A stretch of DNA of 64,000 bases from JAUIKM01 sp964445695 (GTDB lineage Bacteria; Bacteroidota; Ignavibacteria; Kapaibacteriales; UBA7675). The stretch spans positions 1-64,000 of the forward strand of contig CAYULF010000030.1 of NCBI GenBank assembly GCA_964445695.1, written 5' to 3'. The notes beneath the pieces are model-generated. The model had not been told where the DNA came from. It did no database searches and saw only the letters and a list, made by a program, of their open reading frames with translations. The position numbers were made by a program, and so were the translations under genes. Position 1 is the first letter of the stretch; each line of letters begins with the position of its first letter. Of the stretch, positions 45,259 to 52,548 are shown in pieces.

Positions 45259-46881
45259 ATGCTGCAGCACTACTACACCCTTTTTCATGTTGCCGCCGAA
45301 CTCGACGTGCTGCGCGGCTGTGTGCTGAGCGAAGCCTACACGCAGTTTAAAGGCACGGCATTCCTTCAGTTTGAAGACCACGAGCGCACCGGCGTGGTGG
45401 AATGCAGTTTTGATCCGCACTTGAGTGCAATTTTCCTCAAGCCGCGCTTTGCGCGCGCACGCCGCAACAGCATGGATCTGTTTAAAAGCCTGATCGGCCT
45501 TACGCTGCAATCGGTGTCGATTCCGCCGAATGAACGCATCATTACTTTTAACTTCGGCACGGCCGCGCTGCACTGCGCCATGTTTCACGGCGGACGAGGC
45601 AACATGCTTGTTACGGATGCGGACGGCAGTGTCGTGGATGCTTTTATGACGCCCTTCTCTGAACGTATTCTTGCCTTTGTGCCGGACGGCCGCACCGCGC
45701 GTGCACTGGCGGACATGCCGCCCAATTTGCGCCTGGACAAAGCGCTGACGACGTCGCTGCAGTTGAGCGGGCGTCCATATCAGCAGGAACTGGCGCAACG
45801 TTTAAACATCGACCTCGGCAAATCACTTGATTCTCACACTGCCGAAGACTTAAACAAGATTGAACAATGCGCGGCCGACATTCGCAGCGAGTGTTTAAGC
45901 GCAGAACATTTCTATCTGCAATCGACAGACGAGGAAACTCCGCTGCTCAGCATGATTCCGCTGACCGATGATGTCGAAGAGTTTGACGGTATAAGCGAAG
46001 CGATCCTGCAACGCATTATCCGCACGCGCCGCTTGCAGCGCGACCGCGGCAAACGAAGTGAGATTGAAACGCTCTTAAACAAACTGGACGACAAAACGGG
46101 TCGTGCACTTGCCAACCTTGAAAGCGAAAAAATCGGCGCGGAGCGCGCCGCCCAGCGCCGCCTCTACGCGGAAATGATCATGGCGCGCGGCGACCTCCAT
46201 AAAAAAGGACTGGATGAGATTGTCCTTGAGGATTGGGAAAACACAGAACACACTATTCCGCTCGACCCCGCCAAAAGTCTGCTTGAGAATGCCGAACAGT
46301 ACTTTGACCGCGCACGCAAAAGCATGCAGGCCGCAGCAATCCGCGAAAAGCGTTTTTTCCAATATCTGGAGCGACAGGAACGTCTGGCTTCAGCGCGCGC
46401 GGCGTTTAACGCGGCGCAGACAGACGAAGAGCTCGACGCTTTCCGCAACAATTTTGCAGATTTGTTCCCGCCTATGCGCAAAGACAGAAATACAATCGAC
46501 GAAAGCCGTTACCGCAGTTTTGACCTGGGTGAAGGGTTTATGCTCTACGTCGGACGCAACTCGGCCAACAACGACGAACTGACGATGCGATTTGCGCGAC
46601 CGAACGACTACTGGTTTCACGCCCGCGGCGTCAGCGGTTCACATGCAGTGTTAAAAGGCGGCGACGGCAAATCCAAACCACCCAAATACGTGCTGGAGCA
46701 GGCCGCCGGAATTGCCGCATACTATTCCAAGGCGCGCAACGCCGGATTGACGCCGGTAGTCTACACCCAGAAAAAATACATCCGCAAACCGCGCGGCGCG
46801 GCGCAGGGTGCGGTAGCACTTGAACGTGAAACTGTCATCATGACGCGACCGAGCATCCCCGAGGGCGGGGACGAAGATTAA
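45259..46881 (+). CDS. rqcH: RqcH/NFACT-family ribosome quality-control protein
   Basis: A 540-residue cytoplasmic protein. Residues 1 to about 200 match NFACT-N (YYTLFHVAAELDVLRG, with the variable nuclease-like loops), followed by helix-hairpin-helix and long coiled-coil segments (about 230-400), then the C-terminal NFACT-R/DUF814 domain (MLYVGRNSANNDELTMRFAR, DYWFHARGVSGSHAVLK, KYIRKPRGAAQGAV). In other bacteria this protein binds obstructed 50S subunits and adds Ala tails. It is slightly shorter than the Bacillus protein. AGGAG seven bases before the ATG supports the start. It ends the plus-strand run that starts with the peptidase and converges on the PhyH gene. Confidence 0.85.
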   Translation: MLQHYYTLFHVAAELDVLRGCVLSEAYTQFKGTAFLQFEDHERTGVVECSFDPHLSAIFLKPRFARARRNSMDLFKSLIGLTLQSVSIPPNERIITFNFGTAALHCAMFHGGRGNMLVTDADGSVVDAFMTPFSERILAFVPDGRTARALADMPPNLRLDKALTTSLQLSGRPYQQELAQRLNIDLGKSLDSHTAEDLNKIEQCAADIRSECLSAEHFYLQSTDEETPLLSMIPLTDDVEEFDGISEAILQRIIRTRRLQRDRGKRSEIETLLNKLDDKTGRALANLESEKIGAERAAQRRLYAEMIMARGDLHKKGLDEIVLEDWENTEHTIPLDPAKSLLENAEQYFDRARKSMQAAAIREKRFFQYLERQERLASARAAFNAAQTDEELDAFRNNFADLFPPMRKDRNTIDESRYRSFDLGEGFMLYVGRNSANNDELTMRFARPNDYWFHARGVSGSHAVLKGGDGKSKPPKYVLEQAAGIAAYYSKARNAGLTPVVYTQKKYIRKPRGAAQGAVALERETVIMTRPSIPEGGDED

Positions 46882-46954
46882 ACAGATCGTGCGCAATTAA
46901 ACCTCAGACCAAACAAGATTCAGCCACTCAATTTGTCAATTGTACCCGGCATCC

Positions 46955-47632
46955 TCAATCGGGCACGGTGGATCGTGAAAACTCAAGGTGTAAAACTCTG
47001 CGACTGCGATCCGTCTGCATGCGGTTTGACGCGTGCAGCAAAAGCGGCCGCATTAACAGTGCCGAGCCGGCGGGCGCCACACAGGAATGCGGTTGCGTTT
47101 GACTCAGTAGAGTATTGATCTGGTCGCGTGTCAGTTTGCCACGGTGATGGCTCCGCGGCAAAACCTTTAAACAGCCGTTGTCTGTTGCCGCATCGTCGAG
47201 GTGAATGCGAATCGTTAGCATTTCGGCCAGAAATTCAACCGGCGCTTCCACGTGCAGCACGCCATCCTTCACGCTCCAGGGCCCCCAGCCCGGCGCGCTG
47301 AAGCGTTTATCAACCGCAATCGTTCGATCCTGATGCCAGGGAACAAGCCAGTTGGAACGCGATGATTTATTAAACACAATGGCCCGGAGCAAGCGCGCGC
47401 CTGCTAGTGAGAAGTCTGAAAGTATTGCCATCAATGGCTCCGTTTGCAACCATTGCGCCACGCTCGTGAGTTTTGCATCCGCACGCCGAATTCCGGCCAT
47501 TGAGGAATAACGCTCCTCGGATTCCAGTTCCGCTACGATCCGCTGCCGCGCCGCAACGTCGACTACATGTTCGCGCAACTCGAAACCCGAGTCGTTCAGG
47601 CTGTGTTTAACATCCGTCACCTGCCCCGGCAT
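46955..47632 (-). CDS. Phytanoyl-CoA dioxygenase (PhyH) family protein
   Basis: A 225-residue Fe(II)/2-oxoglutarate oxygenase. The 2-His-1-carboxylate site is visible: WHQD (His and Asp) and, about 110 residues on, MRPLLLHAS (second His), with RRVLHLEFSR providing the Arg that binds the co-substrate. LKVLPRSHHRGKL is the family turn after the barrel. PhyH relatives hydroxylate small molecules or lipids; the substrate cannot be told. It starts four bases after the phosphatase stop and shares its transcript. The Met at 47632 is first in frame and preceded by AAGGA inside the phosphatase gene. Confidence 0.82.
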   Translation of the reverse strand: MPGQVTDVKHSLNDSGFELREHVVDVAARQRIVAELESEERYSSMAGIRRADAKLTSVAQWLQTEPLMAILSDFSLAGARLLRAIVFNKSSRSNWLVPWHQDRTIAVDKRFSAPGWGPWSVKDGVLHVEAPVEFLAEMLTIRIHLDDAATDNGCLKVLPRSHHRGKLTRDQINTLLSQTQPHSCVAPAGSALLMRPLLLHASNRMQTDRSRRVLHLEFSRSTVPD

Positions 47633-47636
47633 ACAC

Positions 47637-48899
47637 TTACTTGTCCTTCTCCGCGGCGGGCGACTCCGTCAAACGCCGGATCACAACCAGCGTTTTGTCG
47701 TCCTGATACTCCGCGCCTTCGGTAAATCCCATCACGTCGTCAAAAATGCGGTAAGCCAACTCCCGTGAGTCGGCGCCGGCGTGTTTAACAATCAGCTCGC
47801 GCAGCCGCTGTTCACCGAATTGGTTGCCGGCAGTGTTAAGCGCTTCGGCGATGCCGTCCGAAAACAGGACAAGATAGTCGCCGGGCGCCATGTTAATATT
47901 TTCGACGCCGAACTTCTGATCCGGCACAATGCCGAGGATACCGCCCGTCGGCTGCAGACCAATGACCTCGCGCGACGCCGCCTGAAAGTGCAGCGGCGCA
48001 CAGTGGCCGGCGTTGACGTAGTGCACAAGACCGTTGGCCGAGTCGGTTAATTCGCAGTACGCCAGCGTGACAAAACGCTCCTGCGGAAAGGTCTGATAGA
48101 TCAATTTGTTAAGCCGCATCATCAGCGGTGCGATGCGCGACTGAAAACCGATGCCCATGCGCATTGCGCCCGAGACAAAGAGGGCCTGCGTCGCAGCCGG
48201 CAATCCCTTGCTGGCCGCATCGCTGATGACGACGCCGCAGCGCTCGCCGCCGTCCTCGTCCGGATCGAGGTAGTCGAAAAAATCGCCGCCGACCAGATTC
48301 TGCGCCACGCTCATCCCGAAAATGTGGTAGTCGCGGAACGTGAGTTCGTGGTCCGGAACCAGACCGCGCTGAATGTCGCGCGCCATCGCCAGGTCGCGCT
48401 CCAGCGCTTCTTTGCGACTGTCGGCTTTTAGCTCCTTCAGGCGCAGCGTCACCACACTGCCGATAATGTTAATCGTGTCAAAGACATTTTCGTCCTGCCC
48501 CGGTGCGCTGAACGCGAGTGCGTAGCGAAAATAGCGTCCATTGCCGCTTTTAACGGCTTCGCCGACGCCGGTGGCCGAATACCAGCGGATGCCGGCCTCC
48601 TGCAGGACGCTGTCCGTCTCGCTGTTTAACACGGTATGGTGTGCCACCAGATCGGCAAACACGGGCTGCTGATCTATCTGAACTGTATATCCGTCCGGAA
48701 TGGGTTGCACGGCGCCGTATTGATGCACCAGCACGTAACAGGGTTCGCTATCGTGCAGACGCCAGACGCGCGCCCCGTTGACCAGCAGGTCTTCGTAGTC
48801 GACAACGCTGCGGACCACGTCGCGCAGCAGTGCCAGCTCGTCGGCATAAGCGCCCGTCGTCAACGATTTGACGATCTTGTAAACTTCGCGTTGATTCAT
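47637..48899 (-). CDS. SpoIIE/RsbU-type PP2C phosphatase with N-terminal sensor
   Basis: A 420-residue cytoplasmic Ser/Thr phosphatase. Residues 1 to about 165 are a GAF-like sensor, then a linker helix (DSRKEALERDLAMARDIQRG) and a SpoIIE PP2C domain with the metal-binding NLVGGDFFDYLDPD, SDAASKG, NAGHCAPL, VLFSDGIAEALN and DDKTLVVIRRL. The usual D-V-S-G-K-G loop reads DAASKG. Such proteins act on anti-sigma-factor antagonists (STAS domains), but no partner is encoded nearby. The ATG at 48899 is chosen over a TTG at 48914 because AGAGG sits just before it. PhyH follows four bases later. Confidence 0.87.
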   Translation of the reverse strand: MNQREVYKIVKSLTTGAYADELALLRDVVRSVVDYEDLLVNGARVWRLHDSEPCYVLVHQYGAVQPIPDGYTVQIDQQPVFADLVAHHTVLNSETDSVLQEAGIRWYSATGVGEAVKSGNGRYFRYALAFSAPGQDENVFDTINIIGSVVTLRLKELKADSRKEALERDLAMARDIQRGLVPDHELTFRDYHIFGMSVAQNLVGGDFFDYLDPDEDGGERCGVVISDAASKGLPAATQALFVSGAMRMGIGFQSRIAPLMMRLNKLIYQTFPQERFVTLAYCELTDSANGLVHYVNAGHCAPLHFQAASREVIGLQPTGGILGIVPDQKFGVENINMAPGDYLVLFSDGIAEALNTAGNQFGEQRLRELIVKHAGADSRELAYRIFDDVMGFTEGAEYQDDKTLVVIRRLTESPAAEKDK

Positions 48900-49031
48900 A
48901 ATCCTCTCATGCAAAAAGCCGAATCGCGCCTTTGACGAACAGCTTCGCCCAAAAGTTTATACAACGCTCAGGGCGGTGCGGTGCGGTGCGGCTAACAAAG
49001 GCGCGCGGCGCTATGGTGGTCCGGCCTCCGC

Positions 49032-49958
49032 TCAGAGCAGTCCAAGAGTTTGCAGTTCGGCGCGGATGGCGGCATGTGTGTCGGTCTGTGCGCGCGTCAG
49101 CGGCAGGCGAATGTTTTCCTCAATCAGTCCCATTTGCGCCAGCATGTTTTTAACCGGAATTGGATTGGTCTCGGCGCCGGCAAGCTGTAAAATCGGCAGC
49201 AGGCGCAGAAAGGCGGCGCGGCCACCGGCAAAATCGCCGTCCAGACTGCGGCGCACCGCCTCGCCGAAGTGACGCGGCAGTACATTGGACATGACGGCAA
49301 TAACTCCCGCCGCACCGCAGCTGATCATCGCTTGCGTCAAAATGTCGTCGCCCGCATACAGGGCAAAGCCGTCCGGCGCATTGCGTACAATCTCCATCGC
49401 AACAGCCAGATCGCCCGAGGCTTCTTTGGTGGCGACGATATTCGGACAATCCTGAGCGAGACGCAGTTGCGTCTCGGCTTCGATCATGCCGGCCGTACGG
49501 CTGGGAACGTTGTAGAGAATCACCGGCAGATCAGGCACGCTCGCTGCGATGCGACTGAAGTGCTCGTAGTAACCTTCCTGCGTCGGGCGATTGTAGAAGG
49601 GACCGACGACCAGCGCGGCATCGACGCCGGCTTCAGCCGCGGCTTTGGTCAGCCCGATGGTGGCATTGGTGTTGTTGGAGCCGGTTCCGGCAATCACCGG
49701 CACACGGCCGTTGACCACCTCCAGCGCCGTGTTGAATATCTCGAGTTTTTCCGCGCGACTCAGCGTCGCCGCTTCGCCGGTGGAGCCGGCCAGCACCAGG
49801 CCCTCGATTCCGGCGTCGATTTGTCGTTCGATAAGTTGCCGCAGTCTCGCCGCGTCGATCGTTTCATCATCCCTGAACGGCGTTACCAATGCGGTCGCCG
49901 TACCTGCGAATATTTGAGCCTTGCCCACGTCTGCACCCTGAATTTCCGTAGATTGCAT
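49032..49958 (-). CDS. dapA: 4-hydroxy-tetrahydrodipicolinate synthase
   Basis: About 308 residues, cytoplasmic, condensing pyruvate with aspartate semialdehyde in lysine and diaminopimelate synthesis. The class I aldolase signature is clear: ATALVTPFRDDETID at the N-terminus, GSTGEAATLS (the usual GTTGE loop with Ser in place of the first Thr), VILYNVPSRTA (active-site Tyr) and IVATKEASGD, whose Lys forms the Schiff base. Start uncertain: the ATG at 49958 is given, but the GTG at 49928, preceded by AGGG, would give a more family-typical N-terminus. It is divergent from dnaX; other dap genes are not in view. Confidence 0.93.
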   Translation of the reverse strand: MQSTEIQGADVGKAQIFAGTATALVTPFRDDETIDAARLRQLIERQIDAGIEGLVLAGSTGEAATLSRAEKLEIFNTALEVVNGRVPVIAGTGSNNTNATIGLTKAAAEAGVDAALVVGPFYNRPTQEGYYEHFSRIAASVPDLPVILYNVPSRTAGMIEAETQLRLAQDCPNIVATKEASGDLAVAMEIVRNAPDGFALYAGDDILTQAMISCGAAGVIAVMSNVLPRHFGEAVRRSLDGDFAGGRAAFLRLLPILQLAGAETNPIPVKNMLAQMGLIEENIRLPLTRAQTDTHAAIRAELQTLGLL

Positions 49959-50109
49959 CCAAACGTGCGAATATACTAAAGATTCCGCGGCCTGCATCTC
50001 CGTCAAATCTCGGTCCGGGGCTTTCGTCTGGATGCTGACGTTGTGCCGCCAATCTGCCGCACAACCCTGTCAATTCTTTCTTCGATTCATCGAACTACAC
50101 AGATTCCGC

Positions 50110-51945
50110 ATGGATGGCGCTTACCTCGTAACCGCCCGTAAATGGCGTCCGACGCTCTACAAAGACGTCGTCGGGCAAGAGCACGTAAGCCAAACGCTGC
50201 GCAACGCCGTACTGGGGCAACGACTACATCACGCATATATCTTCAACGGCCCGCGCGGCGTCGGTAAAACGACGAGTGCACGCATTCTGGCCAAGGCCGT
50301 CAATTGTCCCAACCTGACGCCCGAGGGAGAACCCTGCAACGAGTGCAGTTCCTGCCTGGAAATCGGCACCGGCCGTTCCATCGACGTCATTGAAATTGAC
50401 GGTGCGTCCAACAACAGCGTCGACGACGTGCGCAATCTGCGCGAGAACGCGCAGTATCCACCGGTGCACGGCAAGTACAAGCTGTACATCATCGACGAGG
50501 TCCACATGCTGTCGACCTCGGCTTTCAACGCTCTGCTCAAAACGCTTGAAGAACCGCCGCGCCACCTGATTTTTGTGTTCGCCACCACCGAGCCGCACAA
50601 GATTCCAGCCACAATTCTTTCGCGCTGCCAACGCTTTGACTTCCGCCGCATGCAGGTGGAAGAAGTAGCCAAACACCTGCGGCATATCAGCGAGCGCGAA
50701 GGCGTCAACATCGACGACGAGTCCCTGGTGATCATCGCCAAAAAAGGCGATGGCTCCATGCGCGACTCACAAAGTATTTACGATCAGGTGCGCTCCTTCT
50801 GCGGCAACGACATCAAAGCCGCGATGGTCTACAATGCCCTCAATCTGATCGATCAGGAATTTTTCTTTGAGCTGGCCGGCGCCATCCGACGCGGTGACGT
50901 CAACCGCCTGTTTGTGATGACGCAGGAGGTTTTTCTGCGCGGCTACGACATGCAGGAGTGCCTGAGCGGCCTGGCCGAGCACTACCGCAATCTGCTGACG
51001 GTACTCGTCACCGGCGATACAGACATGATTGAAGTCTCCGGCGAGTTTGCCACGCGTTTTGAGTCGGAAGCCGCCGAGTACAAACAAACGGACCTGATGA
51101 ATCTGGTGCGCATGACGCTGCAAACCGAGCAGGCCCTGCGTTTTGCGCCGCAGCCGCGCCTCCGTTTTGAGTTTGCCCTCGTCGAGATGGCGCGCATGCC
51201 GCAGGCTGCCGAACTGAGCGCTCTGCTGCACGAAATACAGGAACTGAAACAGGCCATCCACTCCGGCGCCACGCTGCGCATCGAACAGAGCGCCGCCCCC
51301 GCGCCGCGTCCGGCGGCAACGCCCACGGCTTCCGCGGCTGCGCCGGCGAGCGCGCCGGCAACTTCCGCAGCCGCGCCCGCGCGCGACAACGGACAGAATT
51401 CCGCCGCAGCGACGCCGCCCGCCTCTCCTCCCCCGGTGACAAACAAAAAAGACACGCCCCAAAGTGGGTCAGGTAGTGCATCCTCCGGCGGAGTCAGCGC
51501 CGCCTCGCTGGAAAGCGGCTGGAGCGATTTTGTGCGCGGCAAACTGTCCAACGTGCTGCTGCGCGGCTACCTGAACAAAGCCGGCCTGGTTAATGTGCAG
51601 TTTTTCGACGGGCGCATCGAGATTGAAGCGCTGGTTCCGACCGTGGGCGACACGCTGGACGAACAGCGCATCAGCCTGCAGGACGAGGTGACGGAATACT
51701 ACGGCGGCAGTGTGGAAATACGCACCGGCGGCGGCTCTGCGGCCACAGGCGCTATCGATATGTTCGGCAGCATGAACGCCCCGCAGCAAAGTCAACCGTC
51801 CGGGGGCGCTTCGCCGGGAAAGCCTGAAGCGGCGCCGCGGCCCGCCGCACCCGACAAAACGCCGGCCAAAGACCAGGCCGACCTGCCGGAACTCGACCGT
51901 AAAATCATTGATCTGTTTAACGCCTCCGAGATTGCGTCGCGCTGA
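50110..51945 (+). CDS. dnaX: DNA polymerase III subunit gamma/tau
   Basis: A 611-residue clamp-loader subunit. After LVTARKWRPTLYKDVVGQEH come Walker A (GPRGVGKTTSAR), the zinc module (CPNLTPEGEPCNECSSC), Walker B (LYIIDEVHMLS), sensor 1 (IFVFATTEPHKIP) and the SRC arginine finger (ILSRCQRFDF). Domain III follows to about residue 370, then a Pro/Ala-rich linker (about 390-480) and a C-terminal domain expected to bind the polymerase. An A6 tract in the linker (51445-51450) allows a -1 shift ending at 51476, so a gamma-like form of about 455 residues is possible. Part of the linker resembles an HR1 repeat. The start at 50110 fits the family; upstream codons do not. Confidence 0.95.
   Translation: MDGAYLVTARKWRPTLYKDVVGQEHVSQTLRNAVLGQRLHHAYIFNGPRGVGKTTSARILAKAVNCPNLTPEGEPCNECSSCLEIGTGRSIDVIEIDGASNNSVDDVRNLRENAQYPPVHGKYKLYIIDEVHMLSTSAFNALLKTLEEPPRHLIFVFATTEPHKIPATILSRCQRFDFRRMQVEEVAKHLRHISEREGVNIDDESLVIIAKKGDGSMRDSQSIYDQVRSFCGNDIKAAMVYNALNLIDQEFFFELAGAIRRGDVNRLFVMTQEVFLRGYDMQECLSGLAEHYRNLLTVLVTGDTDMIEVSGEFATRFESEAAEYKQTDLMNLVRMTLQTEQALRFAPQPRLRFEFALVEMARMPQAAELSALLHEIQELKQAIHSGATLRIEQSAAPAPRPAATPTASAAAPASAPATSAAAPARDNGQNSAAATPPASPPPVTNKKDTPQSGSGSASSGGVSAASLESGWSDFVRGKLSNVLLRGYLNKAGLVNVQFFDGRIEIEALVPTVGDTLDEQRISLQDEVTEYYGGSVEIRTGGGSAATGAIDMFGSMNAPQQSQPSGGASPGKPEAAPRPAAPDKTPAKDQADLPELDRKIIDLFNASEIASR
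51445..51476 (+). promoter_or_regulatory. Possible slippage site for a gamma-type dnaX product
   Basis: Six A bases encode Lys-Lys (AAC AAA AAA GAC). One base back, the reading runs AGA CAC GCC CCA AAG TGG GTC AGG and meets TAG at 51474-51476. The phase is not the X-XXY-YYZ heptamer of the Escherichia coli signal; slippage on the A-run itself, as in Thermus, would be the more likely route. No strong hairpin follows. Confidence 0.4.
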
Positions 51946-52017
51946 CGGCGACGGAAAATCAGTTAAACAGTGAGAATCTCAGCATTCAGCACCTTTCATC
52001 AATCGAGCGAGGAAACC

Positions 52018-52473
52018 ATGGCGATAGCAGCAGGTGATAAAGCCCCCGATTTTGAGGCCCCGACGGACGGCGGCGACAGCGTACGGTTAAGTGACTTGCG
52101 CGGCAAAAAGGTTGTCCTGTATTTTTATCCCAAAGACAATACGCCCGGTTGCACAAAAGAGGCCTGCGCCTTCCGCGACCACATGGCCTCGCTGACGAAA
52201 AAAGGTGCGGTGGTACTCGGCGTGAGTCCCGACAGCCCCGCTTCGCACGACAAGTTTATCGCCAAACACGAGTTGAATTTCAAGCTCGTGAGCGATGAGG
52301 ATAAAAAGATTGCCGACGCCTACGAAGTGTGGAAGGAAAAGAAACTGTACGGCCGCACTTTTCTGGGCATTGAACGCAGTACTTTTGTCATCGACGAGGA
52401 AGGCGTTATCAGCCACGCCTTGCGCAAAGTACGCGTCCCCGGCCACGTCGAAGAGGTTCTGGAGTTACTATAA
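52018..52473 (+). CDS. bcp: Thioredoxin-dependent thiol peroxidase (Bcp/PrxQ)
   Basis: A 151-residue cytoplasmic peroxiredoxin that reduces hydroperoxides with electrons from thioredoxin. PGCTKEACAFRD holds both the peroxidatic Cys and the resolving Cys five residues later, the PrxQ arrangement. KVVLYFYPKDNTPGCT and FLGIERSTFVIDEEG are family landmarks. AGGAAACC precedes the ATG; a longer frame to 51970 has no family match. It starts 72 bases after dnaX and has its own terminator at 52499, so dnaX and bcp may form one transcript. Confidence 0.93.
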   Translation: MAIAAGDKAPDFEAPTDGGDSVRLSDLRGKKVVLYFYPKDNTPGCTKEACAFRDHMASLTKKGAVVLGVSPDSPASHDKFIAKHELNFKLVSDEDKKIADAYEVWKEKKLYGRTFLGIERSTFVIDEEGVISHALRKVRVPGHVEEVLELL

Positions 52474-52498
52474 ACCTCCGGGCCTGAAATCAACACTT

Positions 52499-52526
52499 GC
52501 CGCGGAATTGCATCCGCGGCTTTTCT
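52499..52526 (+). terminator. Terminator of bcp
   Basis: GCCGCGGA pairs perfectly with TCCGCGGC around a six-base loop, followed by TTTTCTC. Confidence 0.85.
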
Positions 52527-52548
52527 CTGCAAAACCGATCAGTCGAAT

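Noticed and set aside
49257..49300. Broken dapA because the GTTGE loop reads GSTGE
   Set aside because: Ser keeps the hydroxyl needed for the proton relay, and Lys and Tyr of the active site are intact, so the enzyme is probably active.
49928..49958. Calling dapA from the GTG at 49928
   Set aside because: Attractive because AGGG precedes it and the N-terminus would be family-like, but the ATG at 49958 cannot be excluded, so the longer form is listed with the doubt stated.
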